Source of the DNA: Mucinivorans hirudinis
GTDB taxonomy: Bacteria > Bacteroidota > Bacteroidia > Bacteroidales > Rikenellaceae
Length of the DNA: 64,000 nt
Direction of reading: 5' to 3'
NCBI GenBank assembly: GCA_000723505.1
Contig: HG934468.1
Location: 590,798 to 654,797, forward strand
A model generated the notes under the pieces. The model made no database searches. It was not told where the DNA came from and was given only the letters and a program-made list of their open reading frames with translations. How positions within the stretch are numbered: the first letter of the stretch is position 1; each line of letters opens with the position of its first letter. Below, piece after piece: positions 1-8,234 of this stretch. The position numbers and the translations under genes are program-made.

Positions 1-1
1 A

Positions 2-775
2 TTCGGAGTTACTCTGCCCTTCTTTGTGGATGTTTGGCTCGATATGTTCGAGCGAACAACCGCTCCGGTAATCAACTCGGCTTATCGTTTCGGATTACCC
101 GAATTTATGTTCTATCACAAGTTGGATAAAAAATTTATGGGCATAAAAAACTATTCGATACGCCTATCCCCAATGAAACACGAATGTACACACATTGGTG
201 ATGAGCTGACAATCTATCGAAAAGAGATGGGTTTTCCCTTGACAAGGGTAAATGTATCATACAACTATGCAGAGCTCGGAATTACAATTAACGACCCTCT
301 CGACTCGAAGGCTCGCAACCACTCATTTCGCTATTCGATAATGATTTTGCACGACTTCTCGCAGGGTTGGTATTCTATACTGCCCAACGAAGGAGACACC
401 CAATTGGTGGTGCCGTCCAAAATACCAATAGAGAGCTACTTGCAATATCAGTACCAAAGTAACGTCGGCAAAAAAAGCCACCTGCAAGCCATTATGTCGG
501 CAGAGGTTCGTTATCGCTCTAAATATGGATATGCCTCCTTTTTCAACTTCACCGGAAAGTATGACAGCGAAAGGATGGATGATTTATTGCAAATGCCCGA
601 GTATAAAGCAGCAGGAGTTAATTTGATGTTTGGTGCTCGTTATATCAACCCTAAGTTATACGGTTACAAAATTGGAGTTGCATTCAGAGGCTACCTTGGA
701 GTGAATCCCTACGGACAGTTTCGCTCTACTCCATTCTACAACCAACTTGGAATTTGTCTCTTATTTGAACAATAA
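2..775 (+). CDS. Outer-membrane beta-barrel-like protein, DUF1207-like (5' partial)
   Basis: The reading frame is open to the window edge (it reads FGVTLPFFVDVWLDMFER), so the true start lies upstream; a GTG at 26 is only an internal possibility. The visible 258 residues show alternating hydrophobic/aromatic strands such as YNYAELGITIND and NLMFGARYINP, and end in QLGICLLFEQ, an amphipathic last strand with an aromatic near the C-terminus as in outer-membrane barrels. The pattern resembles DUF1207 proteins, but no decisive motif is visible. The next gene starts 12 bp after the stop. Function unknown; cell-surface location is inferred from composition. Confidence 0.6.
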   Translation, partial: FGVTLPFFVDVWLDMFERTTAPVINSAYRFGLPEFMFYHKLDKKFMGIKNYSIRLSPMKHECTHIGDELTIYRKEMGFPLTRVNVSYNYAELGITINDPLDSKARNHSFRYSIMILHDFSQGWYSILPNEGDTQLVVPSKIPIESYLQYQYQSNVGKKSHLQAIMSAEVRYRSKYGYASFFNFTGKYDSERMDDLLQMPEYKAAGVNLMFGARYINPKLYGYKIGVAFRGYLGVNPYGQFRSTPFYNQLGICLLFEQ

Positions 776-787
776 TTTTATTAGAAA

Positions 788-1570
788 ATGAAAGTAGCTG
801 CCTTCCAAATGAATATAGCGTGGGAGAACCCCACCGCTAACCTTGCCAAGGTGCGCGAGGTGATTATGGCAACCGATGCCGATTTGGTCGTTCTGCCCGA
901 GATGTTTGCCACGGGCTTCTCTATGTCGCCCGAGCTGATTGCCCAACCAATCGATGGCGAGATTGTCACCACACTGCAAAGTATTGCCCTCCAATCGGGC
1001 AAGGCAATTATCACAAGTGTGGCAATCGAGCTTGATGGTCTAAGCGGGAGTAATCCGCGCGCTGGTTTCGTGAACCGCCTCTTCTTCTTCACCCCCGATG
1101 GTGTATATCTCACCTACGACAAGAGGCATACGTTCCGAATGGGAGGTGAACACGAAAAATATTTAAGCGGCGAAAAACGACTTATCGTTCACTATAAAGG
1201 GTTGAGAATACGCCCGTTGATTTGCTACGATTTGCGCTTTCCTGTTTGGGCGCGAAACCGTGGCGACTATGATGTTTTGGTCTATGTAGCCTGCTGGCCC
1301 GATGTGCGCAGCTATGCTTGGGACACACTTTTGCGGGCACGAGCAATTGAGAATCAGTGCTATTGCATTGGTGTAAATCGATGTGGGGATGAGCCTAAGA
1401 ACAGCTACTCGGGTGATTCGGTAATTCTTGATTTTCTCGGAAAGCCTCTTGCGCAGGCAGAACCATACAAAGAAGAGGTGATTACTACCGAACTCTCTGC
1501 CGGTGAACTAAATAGTTTCCGCGCAAAATTCCCGGCATATTTGGATGCGGATAATTTTGAGATTATATAG
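788..1570 (+). CDS. Omega-amidase / nitrilase-family carbon-nitrogen hydrolase
   Basis: A 260-residue C-N hydrolase, full length for the YafV/Nit2-like group. The catalytic triad is visible: Glu in VVLPEMFATGF (about residue 37), Lys in TYDKRHTFRMGGEH (about 112) and Cys in PLICYDLRFP (about 146). The RMGGEH motif and short length fit omega-amidases, which hydrolyse 2-oxoglutaramate or 2-oxosuccinamate formed by glutamine or asparagine transaminases. The protein has no signal peptide and should be cytosolic. It sits 12 bp after the upstream gene and 2 bp before a TauE/SafE gene, so the three are probably cotranscribed. Confidence 0.88.
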   Translation: MKVAAFQMNIAWENPTANLAKVREVIMATDADLVVLPEMFATGFSMSPELIAQPIDGEIVTTLQSIALQSGKAIITSVAIELDGLSGSNPRAGFVNRLFFFTPDGVYLTYDKRHTFRMGGEHEKYLSGEKRLIVHYKGLRIRPLICYDLRFPVWARNRGDYDVLVYVACWPDVRSYAWDTLLRARAIENQCYCIGVNRCGDEPKNSYSGDSVILDFLGKPLAQAEPYKEEVITTELSAGELNSFRAKFPAYLDADNFEII

Positions 1571-1572
1571 GG

Positions 1573-2355
1573 GTGGATATTGGAGTAATCATACTACTCG
1601 TGTGTGCCGGAATTTTGGTCGGGGTTATCAATACCTTTGCCGGAGGTGGTGCGGCGCTCACCATTGCCGTGTTCACGGCGCTTGGTATGCCCGTCAATAT
1701 AGCTAATGGAACAAATCGTATACCGGTTCTTTTTCAGTGCCTTACAATGTCGGCAACCTTTCATAAGCAAGGGTATCTCGACTATAAAACGGGACTCAAA
1801 CTGAGCATCCCGACAGTGGTGGGTGCAATTGTTGGAGCACAATTCGCCTCCGTGGTAAGTAATTCATTGCTAACTATTCTGCTCGCCATCATACTGATAA
1901 TACTGCTAATAGTACTGCTCTTTAACCCCGAAAAGGCGATGCGTACCTCGGCACTTGCTCCTCGCCAACCGCGGGCTACGGACTTTTTTCTGTTTCTGCT
2001 TATTGGGCTTTACGGGGGCTGTTTTCATATCGGGGTGGGATATTTTATTCTTGCGGTGGTGATTATGGGAATGGGATATAATCTGCTGGAAGCAAATGCC
2101 TTGAAAGGTTTCATCGTATTGATGTACATACCCTTTTCGCTCACAATTTTCTTTATCCACGGACAGGTGGAGGTGATGTACGGCGTTGTCCACGGCATCG
2201 GAAATATCATCGGCTCATACGTTGCTGCGCGCTATGCCCGTTTCTTTGGTATGAAGTTTCTGAGATTATTCCTAATCACTTTTATCGTTATCACAATTTT
2301 AGACCTATTTGCAATAATAAATATTCAAAAATTCCTGTTAAATATCCTACAATGA
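1573..2355 (+). CDS. TauE/SafE-family membrane carrier
   Basis: A 260-residue protein with about eight hydrophobic helices (for example VIILLVCAGILVGVINTFAG and LTILLAIILIILLIVLLF). The N-terminal glycine-rich NTFAGGGAAL segment and internal repeat (LYGGCFHIGVGYF) are typical of TauE/SafE (formerly DUF81) anion carriers, which export sulfite, sulfoacetate or other organic anions. The start is GTG, 2 bp after the amidase stop. The 3' end overlaps the next gene by 4 bp (ATGA), so translation is probably coupled. The substrate cannot be told from sequence. Confidence 0.85.
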   Translation: MDIGVIILLVCAGILVGVINTFAGGGAALTIAVFTALGMPVNIANGTNRIPVLFQCLTMSATFHKQGYLDYKTGLKLSIPTVVGAIVGAQFASVVSNSLLTILLAIILIILLIVLLFNPEKAMRTSALAPRQPRATDFFLFLLIGLYGGCFHIGVGYFILAVVIMGMGYNLLEANALKGFIVLMYIPFSLTIFFIHGQVEVMYGVVHGIGNIIGSYVAARYARFFGMKFLRLFLITFIVITILDLFAIINIQKFLLNILQ

Positions 2356-3227
2356 AGAAGTTATTTTTAATTATTCTCTCCCTGTTCTCCATTAACTCTT
2401 TTTCTCAAACCGGTTATGCCTACTTTGCGGAACTGCCCCAACAACTGACCTTTGCAGGCGAAAAAGTGCCGTTGGAGTATGCGGATGTTCGTGAAAGTTT
2501 GAAACGTTCAATGCTCACGGTTATGTATATGCACTCCACAACGATGCAAATTCTCGCACGCACGACCAGATACTTCCCCGTGGTGGTCCCCATTCTGAAG
2601 GAGCAGGGAATCCCCGAAGATTTCAAGTACCTGATGATGGCAGAAAGTCAGCTCAACCCCAATGCAGCATCGGCAGCGGGTGCACGAAGTTTTTGGCAAT
2701 TTATTGAATCTACGGCTAAACAATATGGTTTGGAGACAGGGGGCAATGTAGATATGCGCTATGACATTGAATCGGCTACACGGGCGGCGTGCCGCTACCT
2801 GAAGGATGCCTACAAAAAATATGGTTCGTGGACAATGGCAGCAGCATCATATAATGTTGGTATGGCTGGAGTTAGCAACAGAGCGTCGAAACAGAGCGTA
2901 GAAAATTACTATGACCTCCACCTGCCCGAGGAGACTATGCGCTACGTTTTTAATATACTGGCTTACAAAGCTGTAACATTAAATCCGGCAAAGTATGGCT
3001 TCGAGCTTCGCAAGGAGGATTATTTGCAGCCCTACAAGAATTTCAGATATGTGGAGGTTAGCGGCGCGAAGATAGATTGGTCGCAAGTGGCAGCCGATAA
3101 CGGCACTAATTACAAGATGTTACGCACGTTGAACCCGTGGATTCGCAGTTACGAGTATGAGAGTAAATCGGCACGAACTTTTCGCGTGGCAATTGCGACA
3201 GGTGATTTCAGAACATTAGGGCACTGA
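2352..3227 (+). CDS. Lytic transglycosylase, SLT (goose-lysozyme-like) domain
   Basis: A 291-residue secreted protein. Residues 1-19 form a signal peptide (MKKLFLIILSLFSINSFSQ). The SLT domain spans about residues 80-200, with the catalytic Glu in MMAESQLNPNAAS, the ARSFWQF motif and the AAASYNVGM motif. A short C-terminal region (DNGTNYKMLRTLNPWIRS) resembles a LysM-like module. The enzyme cleaves peptidoglycan between MurNAc and GlcNAc to give 1,6-anhydro ends, in the periplasm. It overlaps the TauE gene by 4 bp and ends the chromosomal gene run; insertion-sequence debris follows. Confidence 0.88.
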   Translation: MKKLFLIILSLFSINSFSQTGYAYFAELPQQLTFAGEKVPLEYADVRESLKRSMLTVMYMHSTTMQILARTTRYFPVVVPILKEQGIPEDFKYLMMAESQLNPNAASAAGARSFWQFIESTAKQYGLETGGNVDMRYDIESATRAACRYLKDAYKKYGSWTMAAASYNVGMAGVSNRASKQSVENYYDLHLPEETMRYVFNILAYKAVTLNPAKYGFELRKEDYLQPYKNFRYVEVSGAKIDWSQVAADNGTNYKMLRTLNPWIRSYEYESKSARTFRVAIATGDFRTLGH

Positions 3228-3383
3228 TTTAGTGGTCATCGACGACCGTATATTCAACTAATGAGAACTGTTGTCATTGGAATATCTAGTCGTTCCTTAT
3301 AATTAGTTTCATTACTGACCGACAAAAAATGCGAGTAATAAGGAAGGGGTAATCCCCCATCAAGAGAATTACCCCGATAGTTG

Positions 3384-3391
3384 TACCTTTG
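3384..3391 (+). promoter_or_regulatory. Bacteroidota -7 box (TACCTTTG) upstream of transposase remnant
   Basis: TACCTTTG matches the TAnnTTTG consensus. It lies 26 bp before the ATG at 3418 that opens the degraded transposase, so it is probably the old transposase promoter. Confidence 0.45.
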
Positions 3392-3417
3392 TAATCGGAC
3401 AAAAACAAAATACAACT

Positions 3418-3595
3418 ATGGGCAAAGATGCAATAAAAATTTAGTCGGTCAGCCGATTTTCAAATAAATTTTAGATTTTCTGCCAAGGGCGAAATTTGAC
3501 CTGTTGGTTCACCGCCACCAATCTGAATAGATACTACAAGTGTTTTCGTTCGTGGGAGCAGTTGATAGTATTACTATTTGGGGTTAGATAAGTCG
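3418..3595 (+). pseudogene. IS4-like transposase, N-terminal remnant
   Basis: The ATG at 3418 starts MGKDAIKI, then a stop. Continuing across frames gives GQPIF, ILDFLPRAKFDLLVHRHQS and, after another shift, RYYKCFRSWEQLIVLLFG. This is the opening of Bacteroidota IS4-like transposases that have a DUF4372-type N-terminal region. Only the first ~55 residues remain, with at least two frame changes and a stop. It has no DDE motif and cannot be active. From here to about 3785 nothing else is recognisable apart from low-complexity AT-rich DNA. Confidence 0.55.
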
Positions 3596-3787
3596 CCGGC
3601 TAAGAGTACCATAAGCGATACTTTGCGTGATATCAATGCGGTTTTAGCCGGTTAATAACTAAGGCTTGCTTATAGCTATTCTTACTATTGAATCCAATTT
3701 TGTTTGCGTGAATGGAGTGTCGCCAAAAAACTCACCTAATTTATTTTTCCTATCCTTTCTCTTTTCCAATTAGATTTATGCTCGCAT

Positions 3788-4000
3788 CACCGACCAAAAG
3801 GTGAACAATGATGATGTATTCCTGTGAGCCAGCCCTTCAAATTCATAACGAAAAGATGTAGTTCTGGCAACTCATTGCCTTTATCTGATTTGACCTGTTT
3901 CAATTTTGGATAGTCAATTTTCAGCTGGATATAGCCAATCGAGTTCACGCCGATAAATCTATTTGTTCTACCCATAAAACAAAGGTAGATATTATTACGC
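3788..4000 (-). pseudogene. ISXO2/IS1595-like transposase, C-terminal remnant
   Basis: A 71-codon open frame on the minus strand carries LHLFVMNLKGWLTGIHHHCS. This resembles the near-C-terminal block of IS1595-family transposases (WVHRVISNLKxWLxGxHHGVS). The N-terminal part and the following FxFRFNRR block are missing, so it is a fragment. Assignment rests on one motif block and could be wrong. Confidence 0.4.
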
Positions 4001-4066
4001 AATTAGTGCGACCTAAACGCTTATACGTATAAATCTATATTAAATTAGCAATGCCAAAGAGGGTCG

Positions 4067-4975
4067 CTAAGCCCAAAAATCCGCAGTGTTGAGATAGCCC
4101 CATACGATGAGTATCAGTACCAACGCAGCCGCAATTATTGCCACTACCAAAAGTGTGTCTGTTTTGGTACTTGCGGCGCTGCTTGTCCGTACCGGCTTTT
4201 GCGGTTTTTGCCTTTGTGGTGGACGAGGTGAGGGGGGGCGCTGTCCCGCCTGTGGTGGACGAGGCGGTTGCTGAGATTGCGGACGAGGCGGTTGTGGTGG
4301 ACGTTGGGGTGCTGCCACGGGCGGCTGTTGTAAAGGCATAACCCTCTGCTGAGCGGGTTGCGGAGCAGGTTTTGGAGCAGATGGCTGAGGCTGAGCAATA
4401 CGTTGCTGAAGCGGGCGTGGCACAGCCGGCTGTTCATACCGAGGAGGCAGTGCAATCGGCTTCTCGATTATTGTCTGCTCGAAGCGAGAGGATAGCTGCA
4501 CAGGCGGCTCAGTAGGCTGTGTCGGCCTGGGAATTACAGTGGGATTCGGTACCGCTCGCTGTGCCGGAGCGACTTCTTCGACGGACTTGGTGGTCTGTTC
4601 AACAACTACTTCATATTGCTGTTCTGTCGGTTGCTGTTGTGACTCCACCTGCTCCCTACACTCGTTAACTATTATCAGCGTGCCGTTAGGGTCGTATTGC
4701 AGCACTCCAATGCCATCGAAACAGTATTCTCCTCTTTGGCTCAATGCGCGGTTTATTTGGGTCACATATTCAGCCACCATAGTTTCAGCATCACCGCTCT
4801 CCAACGAAAAATAGTCGGCAAGTGCACCTGCCAAAACGCCGTCATCCTTTTTAAGAAAAGGTGAAAATACAATTTTCGTCCCTGCGCCCTGTTCTTTCTT
4901 CAAAAAAGCACCTAGCGAGGGAAATATCAAACGGTTGTTGTTTTCCAACAATTTAATCAGCAAATCATTATCCAT
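4067..4975 (-). CDS. HU/CCDC81-like domain membrane protein with proline-rich linker
   Basis: About 302 residues from the ATG at 4975, chosen because an AAAAGGAAACC ribosome-binding sequence lies just upstream; the frame stays open to 5029 without such a site. Residues 1-90 look like the HU-like domain found at the start of Bacteroidota SPOR proteins (LLENNNRLIFPSLGAFLKK, FDGIGVLQYD). A long Pro/Gln-rich linker (about 130-255) follows, then one C-terminal transmembrane helix (TLLVVAIIAAALVLILIVWG). No SPOR domain is present after the helix. A role in envelope or cell-division biology is inferred from the domain family only. An IS1 element lies directly upstream and may separate it from its promoter. 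Confidence 0.68.
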   Translation of the reverse strand: MDNDLLIKLLENNNRLIFPSLGAFLKKEQGAGTKIVFSPFLKKDDGVLAGALADYFSLESGDAETMVAEYVTQINRALSQRGEYCFDGIGVLQYDPNGTLIIVNECREQVESQQQPTEQQYEVVVEQTTKSVEEVAPAQRAVPNPTVIPRPTQPTEPPVQLSSRFEQTIIEKPIALPPRYEQPAVPRPLQQRIAQPQPSAPKPAPQPAQQRVMPLQQPPVAAPQRPPQPPRPQSQQPPRPPQAGQRPPSPRPPQRQKPQKPVRTSSAASTKTDTLLVVAIIAAALVLILIVWGYLNTADFWA

Positions 4976-5040
4976 CTGGTTTCCTTTTAACTTTTCGGCA
5001 ATATTACGATTTTTTTTTGAAACTATCAATAAAATGATAT

Positions 5041-5779
5041 GGTATTGTTAAATTAGCATTGATAGTTCCCCATTAAGTTTTAGAAATAGTAGTTTCAAGG
5101 ATTTTTCTATCATAATGTACAGCTTTGCTGTAACATTTTCCTTTACGTTTGAAGCGAACTAAATAATGCCTAATTCTACTGTTATATCCCTCTACTGTAA
5201 ATGTTTGAGCCTTTGATTGTATGTGTTTTTCGGCAGTAATAAGTTCGCAATAACTTTTCCAATGATCTGAACAATATGTACCTACATCTATATTCCGTAG
5301 TCCATCCCATAACATTAACCCTGTCTTTGTGGAGCGGTTTCCGTAGACAAAAGAGATAAGCCGTTTTGCAAGTCTATCAACAGCAATCCATATCCAAGAG
5401 TAGTTTTTTTTGACAGTAAATATGTATGCAACTCATCAAGCTCAACAATGGATGCACTTTGCTCATTTACAGGCAATTCGACACGAGAGCCCCACTCTTT
5501 AATCCAGTAATAAACAGTGACATGACTTATGTTTAGTATTCTGCCGATGGCTCTAAAACCCAAGCCTTCTAAGTACATTGCCAATGCCAAACGTTTAGTA
5601 TCCGTAGACTTTACATCAGACTTCTTTTCAATAGTGTAATGATATTTACAAGCGCTACACCTATATCGCTGACGTCCCTTTACTATGCCATCTTTGCAAT
5701 AATTCGCGCTCTTGCATCTTGGACAATTCATAACAGCTTTTTTGCAAAGATAATAAATATATATCAATTTAACAATACC
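5041..5779 (-). mobile_element. IS1-family insertion sequence (~739 bp)
   Basis: Terminal inverted repeats are visible: GGTATTGTTAAATT at 5041 and its reverse complement ending at 5779. The element has the two-frame IS1 transposase inside. No clear target duplication was found (left flank AAAATGATAT, right flank ATCTGAATAT). It sits 66 bp upstream of the HU-like gene start. Confidence 0.75.
5073..5731 (-). CDS. IS1-family transposase InsAB', -1 frameshift
   Basis: The first frame starts at ATG 5731 (MNCPRCKSANYCKDG). It has a CxxC...CxxC zinc ribbon and a helix-turn-helix (ILNISHVTVYYWIKEWG). A run of eight A residues (minus strand, 5404-5411) allows a -1 slip. The second frame then reads NYSWIWIAVDRLAKRLISF, runs through the ORF end, and continues to MLWDGLRNIDVGTYCSDHWK and RFKRKGKCYSK, the IS1 catalytic region. 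The zero frame stops at 5315 and the shifted frame at 5073. This is the classic IS1 InsA/InsB arrangement, so the gene may be intact despite appearing as two ORFs. Confidence 0.75.
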
Positions 5780-5825
5780 ATCTGAATATCTACATTGTCG
5801 CACAGAAAAAAGATAGTTCCTTGCA

Positions 5826-5851
5826 AAATGGAGATTCCGGAATCTCCATTT
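5826..5851. repeat. Perfect 26-bp palindrome
   Basis: AAATGGAGATTCC is followed directly by its reverse complement with no loop. It lies 46 bp outside the right end of the IS1 element. Its role is unknown; it could be a protein-binding site or an old insertion hotspot. Confidence 0.6.
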
Positions 5852-5879
5852 AGAAGTTTCCAATTGGGATATTTACAGT

Positions 5880-6330
5880 AAAATTGGCTATTTGCGAAAA
5901 GAATATAATAAAAAGAGATAAGTTATTGAGCCATAGATATTGACTCTGTGTTAGCATCGCAATAGGTTACGAATTAGCGATATACAGAATGTTTCGGTTT
6001 TCTGTGCCTTGCGTACTTCAAATAACTCTTATGCTGCAAAAGTAGCTCAAAAAAAGAACATATCAAAACAAAGTTAGGACTAACTTTTAATTTCACCTCC
6101 ACCCCCTTATCGGTATAAAAGAGCCGGATTTTCGTCTGAACATAATTACCCTATAAATCGGGCAATCAAATTCAGACTACTGTATAGCCCCGAACAATCC
6201 CCCGTCAGCAGTGATTCACTTGCAGGCGGGGGATAGTTCTGTTTGCGGCTATACCCCAAGCGGTCTCTTTTATCCATTGTCTGCCCACCCCTTTTAATAC
6301 CATAGTAGGTAACTACTATGGATAGATTAA
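5880..6330. other. Intergenic region, no gene seen
   Basis: About 450 bp between the IS1 element and the start of accessory module 1. It is AT-rich and has short open frames without family resemblance. I see no RNA gene or clear promoter in it. Confidence 0.5.
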
Positions 6331-6339
6331 TTGATAATC

Positions 6340-6565
6340 TTAATCTGCCTCTCCTGTTTTGAATCCTCCACAATATGCTGTTTCTAAACCGTCGGAGTCG
6401 GGGTTTTCGTTCTCAGTGGCAAAGGTATTTTCGGGTTTTAACGGCGTTGCAAGGTCAAGCCCCTGCGGAGGTTTCGATAAAAATCTCCACACCTCCCTTT
6501 GGTCAGTTTGTATTTTTCTCTAAAACCTTGCACCACCTAAACCCTACACCATTTACGCCCCTGAA
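6340..6565. promoter_or_regulatory. Conserved non-coding leader of accessory module 1
   Basis: About 225 bp are clearly similar to 57945-58170 upstream of module 2 (shared blocks: CAGTGGCAAAGGTATTT, CCTTGCACCACCTAAACCCT, CCCCTGAAACGAAAACGACC). A TTGCAAGGT / ACCTTGCA inverted repeat is kept in both. The open frames here differ between the copies, so conservation is at the DNA or RNA level. It could be a promoter/leader RNA or a transfer/replication site for the element. Confidence 0.5.
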
Positions 6566-6824
6566 ACGAAAACGACCGATTCGACGGAACTGACGAACGA
6601 AGCAGGAGCAGAGACCGCTCGCGGGCTATGCCCTGCAAGGAGGAAGAAGACGAAGTCAAAGACGCATAAAAAAAATGTCGGATTCAAAAGAGGCAGATAA
6701 TAATTGAAACTTCAACTCCCTCATCTCAAGAAATCCGCATAAGTGAGAGCAGAGGCAAGCTCGCTTGACTATGCCGAACGACAGCTGATTATGCAATCCG
6801 CATAAAATTAAAAAAAAGCAGAAG

Positions 6825-7034
6825 ATGAAAAAGTGGATAAAAATAGCGGTTTTGGCACTTGTTGCCGTGATAGGGTCAATCCTTATCGGTGGTACTCTTT
6901 GGGTGTGGTTTGCAGGTCTGTTTGTGGTCAAATTCATTGCCCGACTACTCTTTACCCTTGCATTGGCAGTAGTGCTTTATGTGCTATTCTATGCCCTTAT
7001 CATCGGTGGAATACTTTGGATATTAATCTCTTAA
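6825..7034 (+). CDS. Small two-helix membrane protein of accessory module 1
   Basis: A 69-residue protein that is almost wholly hydrophobic, with two or three transmembrane helices (VLALVAVIGSILIGGTLWVW and LALAVVLYVLFYALIIGGIL). It has a homologue at 58281 in module 2, alike especially in the C-terminal half (VLYxLFYALI...LFWILIS). The gene begins a run of closely spaced small genes. The duplicate in a second module argues that it is a real gene; function unknown. Confidence 0.7.
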   Translation: MKKWIKIAVLALVAVIGSILIGGTLWVWFAGLFVVKFIARLLFTLALAVVLYVLFYALIIGGILWILIS

Positions 7035-7046
7035 AACCATACAGCA

Positions 7047-7382
7047 ATGAACGCACAACCTATTGCAACCAAATTTATAAGTTGGGAAGCCCCATCACTT
7101 GACACAGTCAAAGATAGCCGAGCATACAATCTGCGTGAACGGCTCAACAGCGGAGAGAAACTAAGCCGAGAGGATAAGAATTGGATAGCCGAGAATATAA
7201 ACCACAACAGTTATTTCCGCACGGCAGTCCCATTGAGAGGTTATCGTTTTGATTTTTCGGACGTACTACGCAAGTTTCTTGTAAAGCAACACGGACAATG
7301 GAGCGAGTATTACGCCCCCGACAAAACAAGCCTACGTAACGCCATTTATGGCACAATCAATCAGATAGTAGAAATCAATTAA
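7047..7382 (+). CDS. Conserved hypothetical protein of Bacteroides-type mobile elements
   Basis: A 111-residue soluble protein starting 12 bp after the membrane-protein gene. It is rich in charged residues (NLRERLNSGEKLSREDKNWI, YYAPDKTSLRNAIYG) and shows no catalytic motif. It has no counterpart in module 2, which otherwise keeps the same gene order. Its place in the operon and good codon use support it as a gene. The function is not recognisable. Confidence 0.65.
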   Translation: MNAQPIATKFISWEAPSLDTVKDSRAYNLRERLNSGEKLSREDKNWIAENINHNSYFRTAVPLRGYRFDFSDVLRKFLVKQHGQWSEYYAPDKTSLRNAIYGTINQIVEIN

Positions 7383-7396
7383 CAACAGATACCATT

Positions 7397-7528
7397 ATGA
7401 GTTTTTTAGCAGACACGCAGAAGTTACACGATTTTGTAACCCTTAGCAAGAACGACTTTTTGAGCCGTTACCCACAGGTCAGTGAACCGCAGTACGATTA
7501 CGCAATCGCAGTGTATAACTTAATCTAA
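7397..7528 (+). CDS. 43-residue conserved protein, accessory module 1
   Basis: It starts MSFLADTQKLHDFVTLSKND and ends in EPQYDYAIAVYNLI. The equivalent gene in module 2 (58506-58637) encodes MNFLQDTSKMIDFITLSKAE...EEQYHNTVAIFNLS, so the pattern is conserved with many synonymous and conservative changes, as expected for real protein. It lies between the 111-residue gene and the 73-residue gene with spacings of 14 and 7 bp. Function unknown. Confidence 0.7.
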   Translation: MSFLADTQKLHDFVTLSKNDFLSRYPQVSEPQYDYAIAVYNLI

Positions 7529-7535
7529 CACCACA

Positions 7536-7757
7536 ATGAGAGCAAGACGAAACAAGACCGTAGCCCAGCAGTGCCGATATTACGAGGTGGAGAACATTTT
7601 CGAGTATATGGTAAGTGTTTACATCAACGGCAATATCACTCCGTTTCGGGGAATGTACAAGGAGTTAGAACCCGATGCACAGCGGTTATTTATCCGCTAT
7701 CTATTCAACGAGGCTGACCCCAGATACACCGAAGAGATAATTTTAGCAACCATATAG
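7536..7757 (+). CDS. 73-residue conserved protein, accessory module 1
   Basis: Starts MRARRNKTVAQQCRYYEVEN and contains YMVSVYINGNITPFRGMYKE. The module 2 homologue (58641) is about 75% identical by eye, with divergence in the C-terminal 25 residues. It has no recognised domain. It is part of the small-gene operon that leads into pcfK. Confidence 0.7.
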   Translation: MRARRNKTVAQQCRYYEVENIFEYMVSVYINGNITPFRGMYKELEPDAQRLFIRYLFNEADPRYTEEIILATI

Positions 7758-7946
7758 TAATCAACACGGGTAGGTCTAAACCGCCTACCCACAACACCCA
7801 AGAATATGAAAGCAACAGACCATTTCAAAGAAACCATACAGACCTATTTGGAGCAACGTGCCGAGTATATAATACTCCCCCAAAATAGGACAGCAGTTTA
7901 AGCTATAATTTGGTTATCTTTGGTCTCATAAAAAAGGAGACAAACG

Positions 7947-8234
7947 ATGAGGAAAAAGATTTCGGCAGAGACCAAAGCGGCAGTAGCCTTGGAGGCTATC
8001 AAGGGCTTGAAGACGGTCAATGAGATTGCTTCGATTTATGAAGTTCATCCGACGCAGGTTGGGGTATGGAAGAAGCAGTTCAAGGAGGGAGCGACCGCCA
8101 TTTTCTCGACTGACAAGGAGCGCAAAGTCAAGTCTGATGAGCAGGTAGAGAACAATCTTTATCGCAAGATTGGTCAGCTTGAGATAGAGAACGAGTTCTT
8201 AAAAAAAAAGTGGGAGCTACTCAAATCTCGTTAG
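7947..8234 (+). CDS. IS3-family transposase OrfA
   Basis: A 95-residue helix-turn-helix protein (AALEAIKGLKTVNEIASIYE) ending in a leucine-zipper-like coiled coil (NNLYRKIGQLEIENEFLKKK). It binds the element ends. The A9 run at 8201-8209 followed by G is a -1 slippery site (A AAA AAG) that joins OrfA to OrfB. A TATCTTTG -7 box lies about 25 bp upstream. Confidence 0.88.
   Translation: MRKKISAETKAAVALEAIKGLKTVNEIASIYEVHPTQVGVWKKQFKEGATAIFSTDKERKVKSDEQVENNLYRKIGQLEIENEFLKKKWELLKSR

Noticed and set aside
6375-6593. 72-residue ORF in the module 1 leader
   Set aside because: Its frame is not conserved in the module 2 leader (a different frame and many non-synonymous changes), while DNA blocks are; better seen as non-coding.
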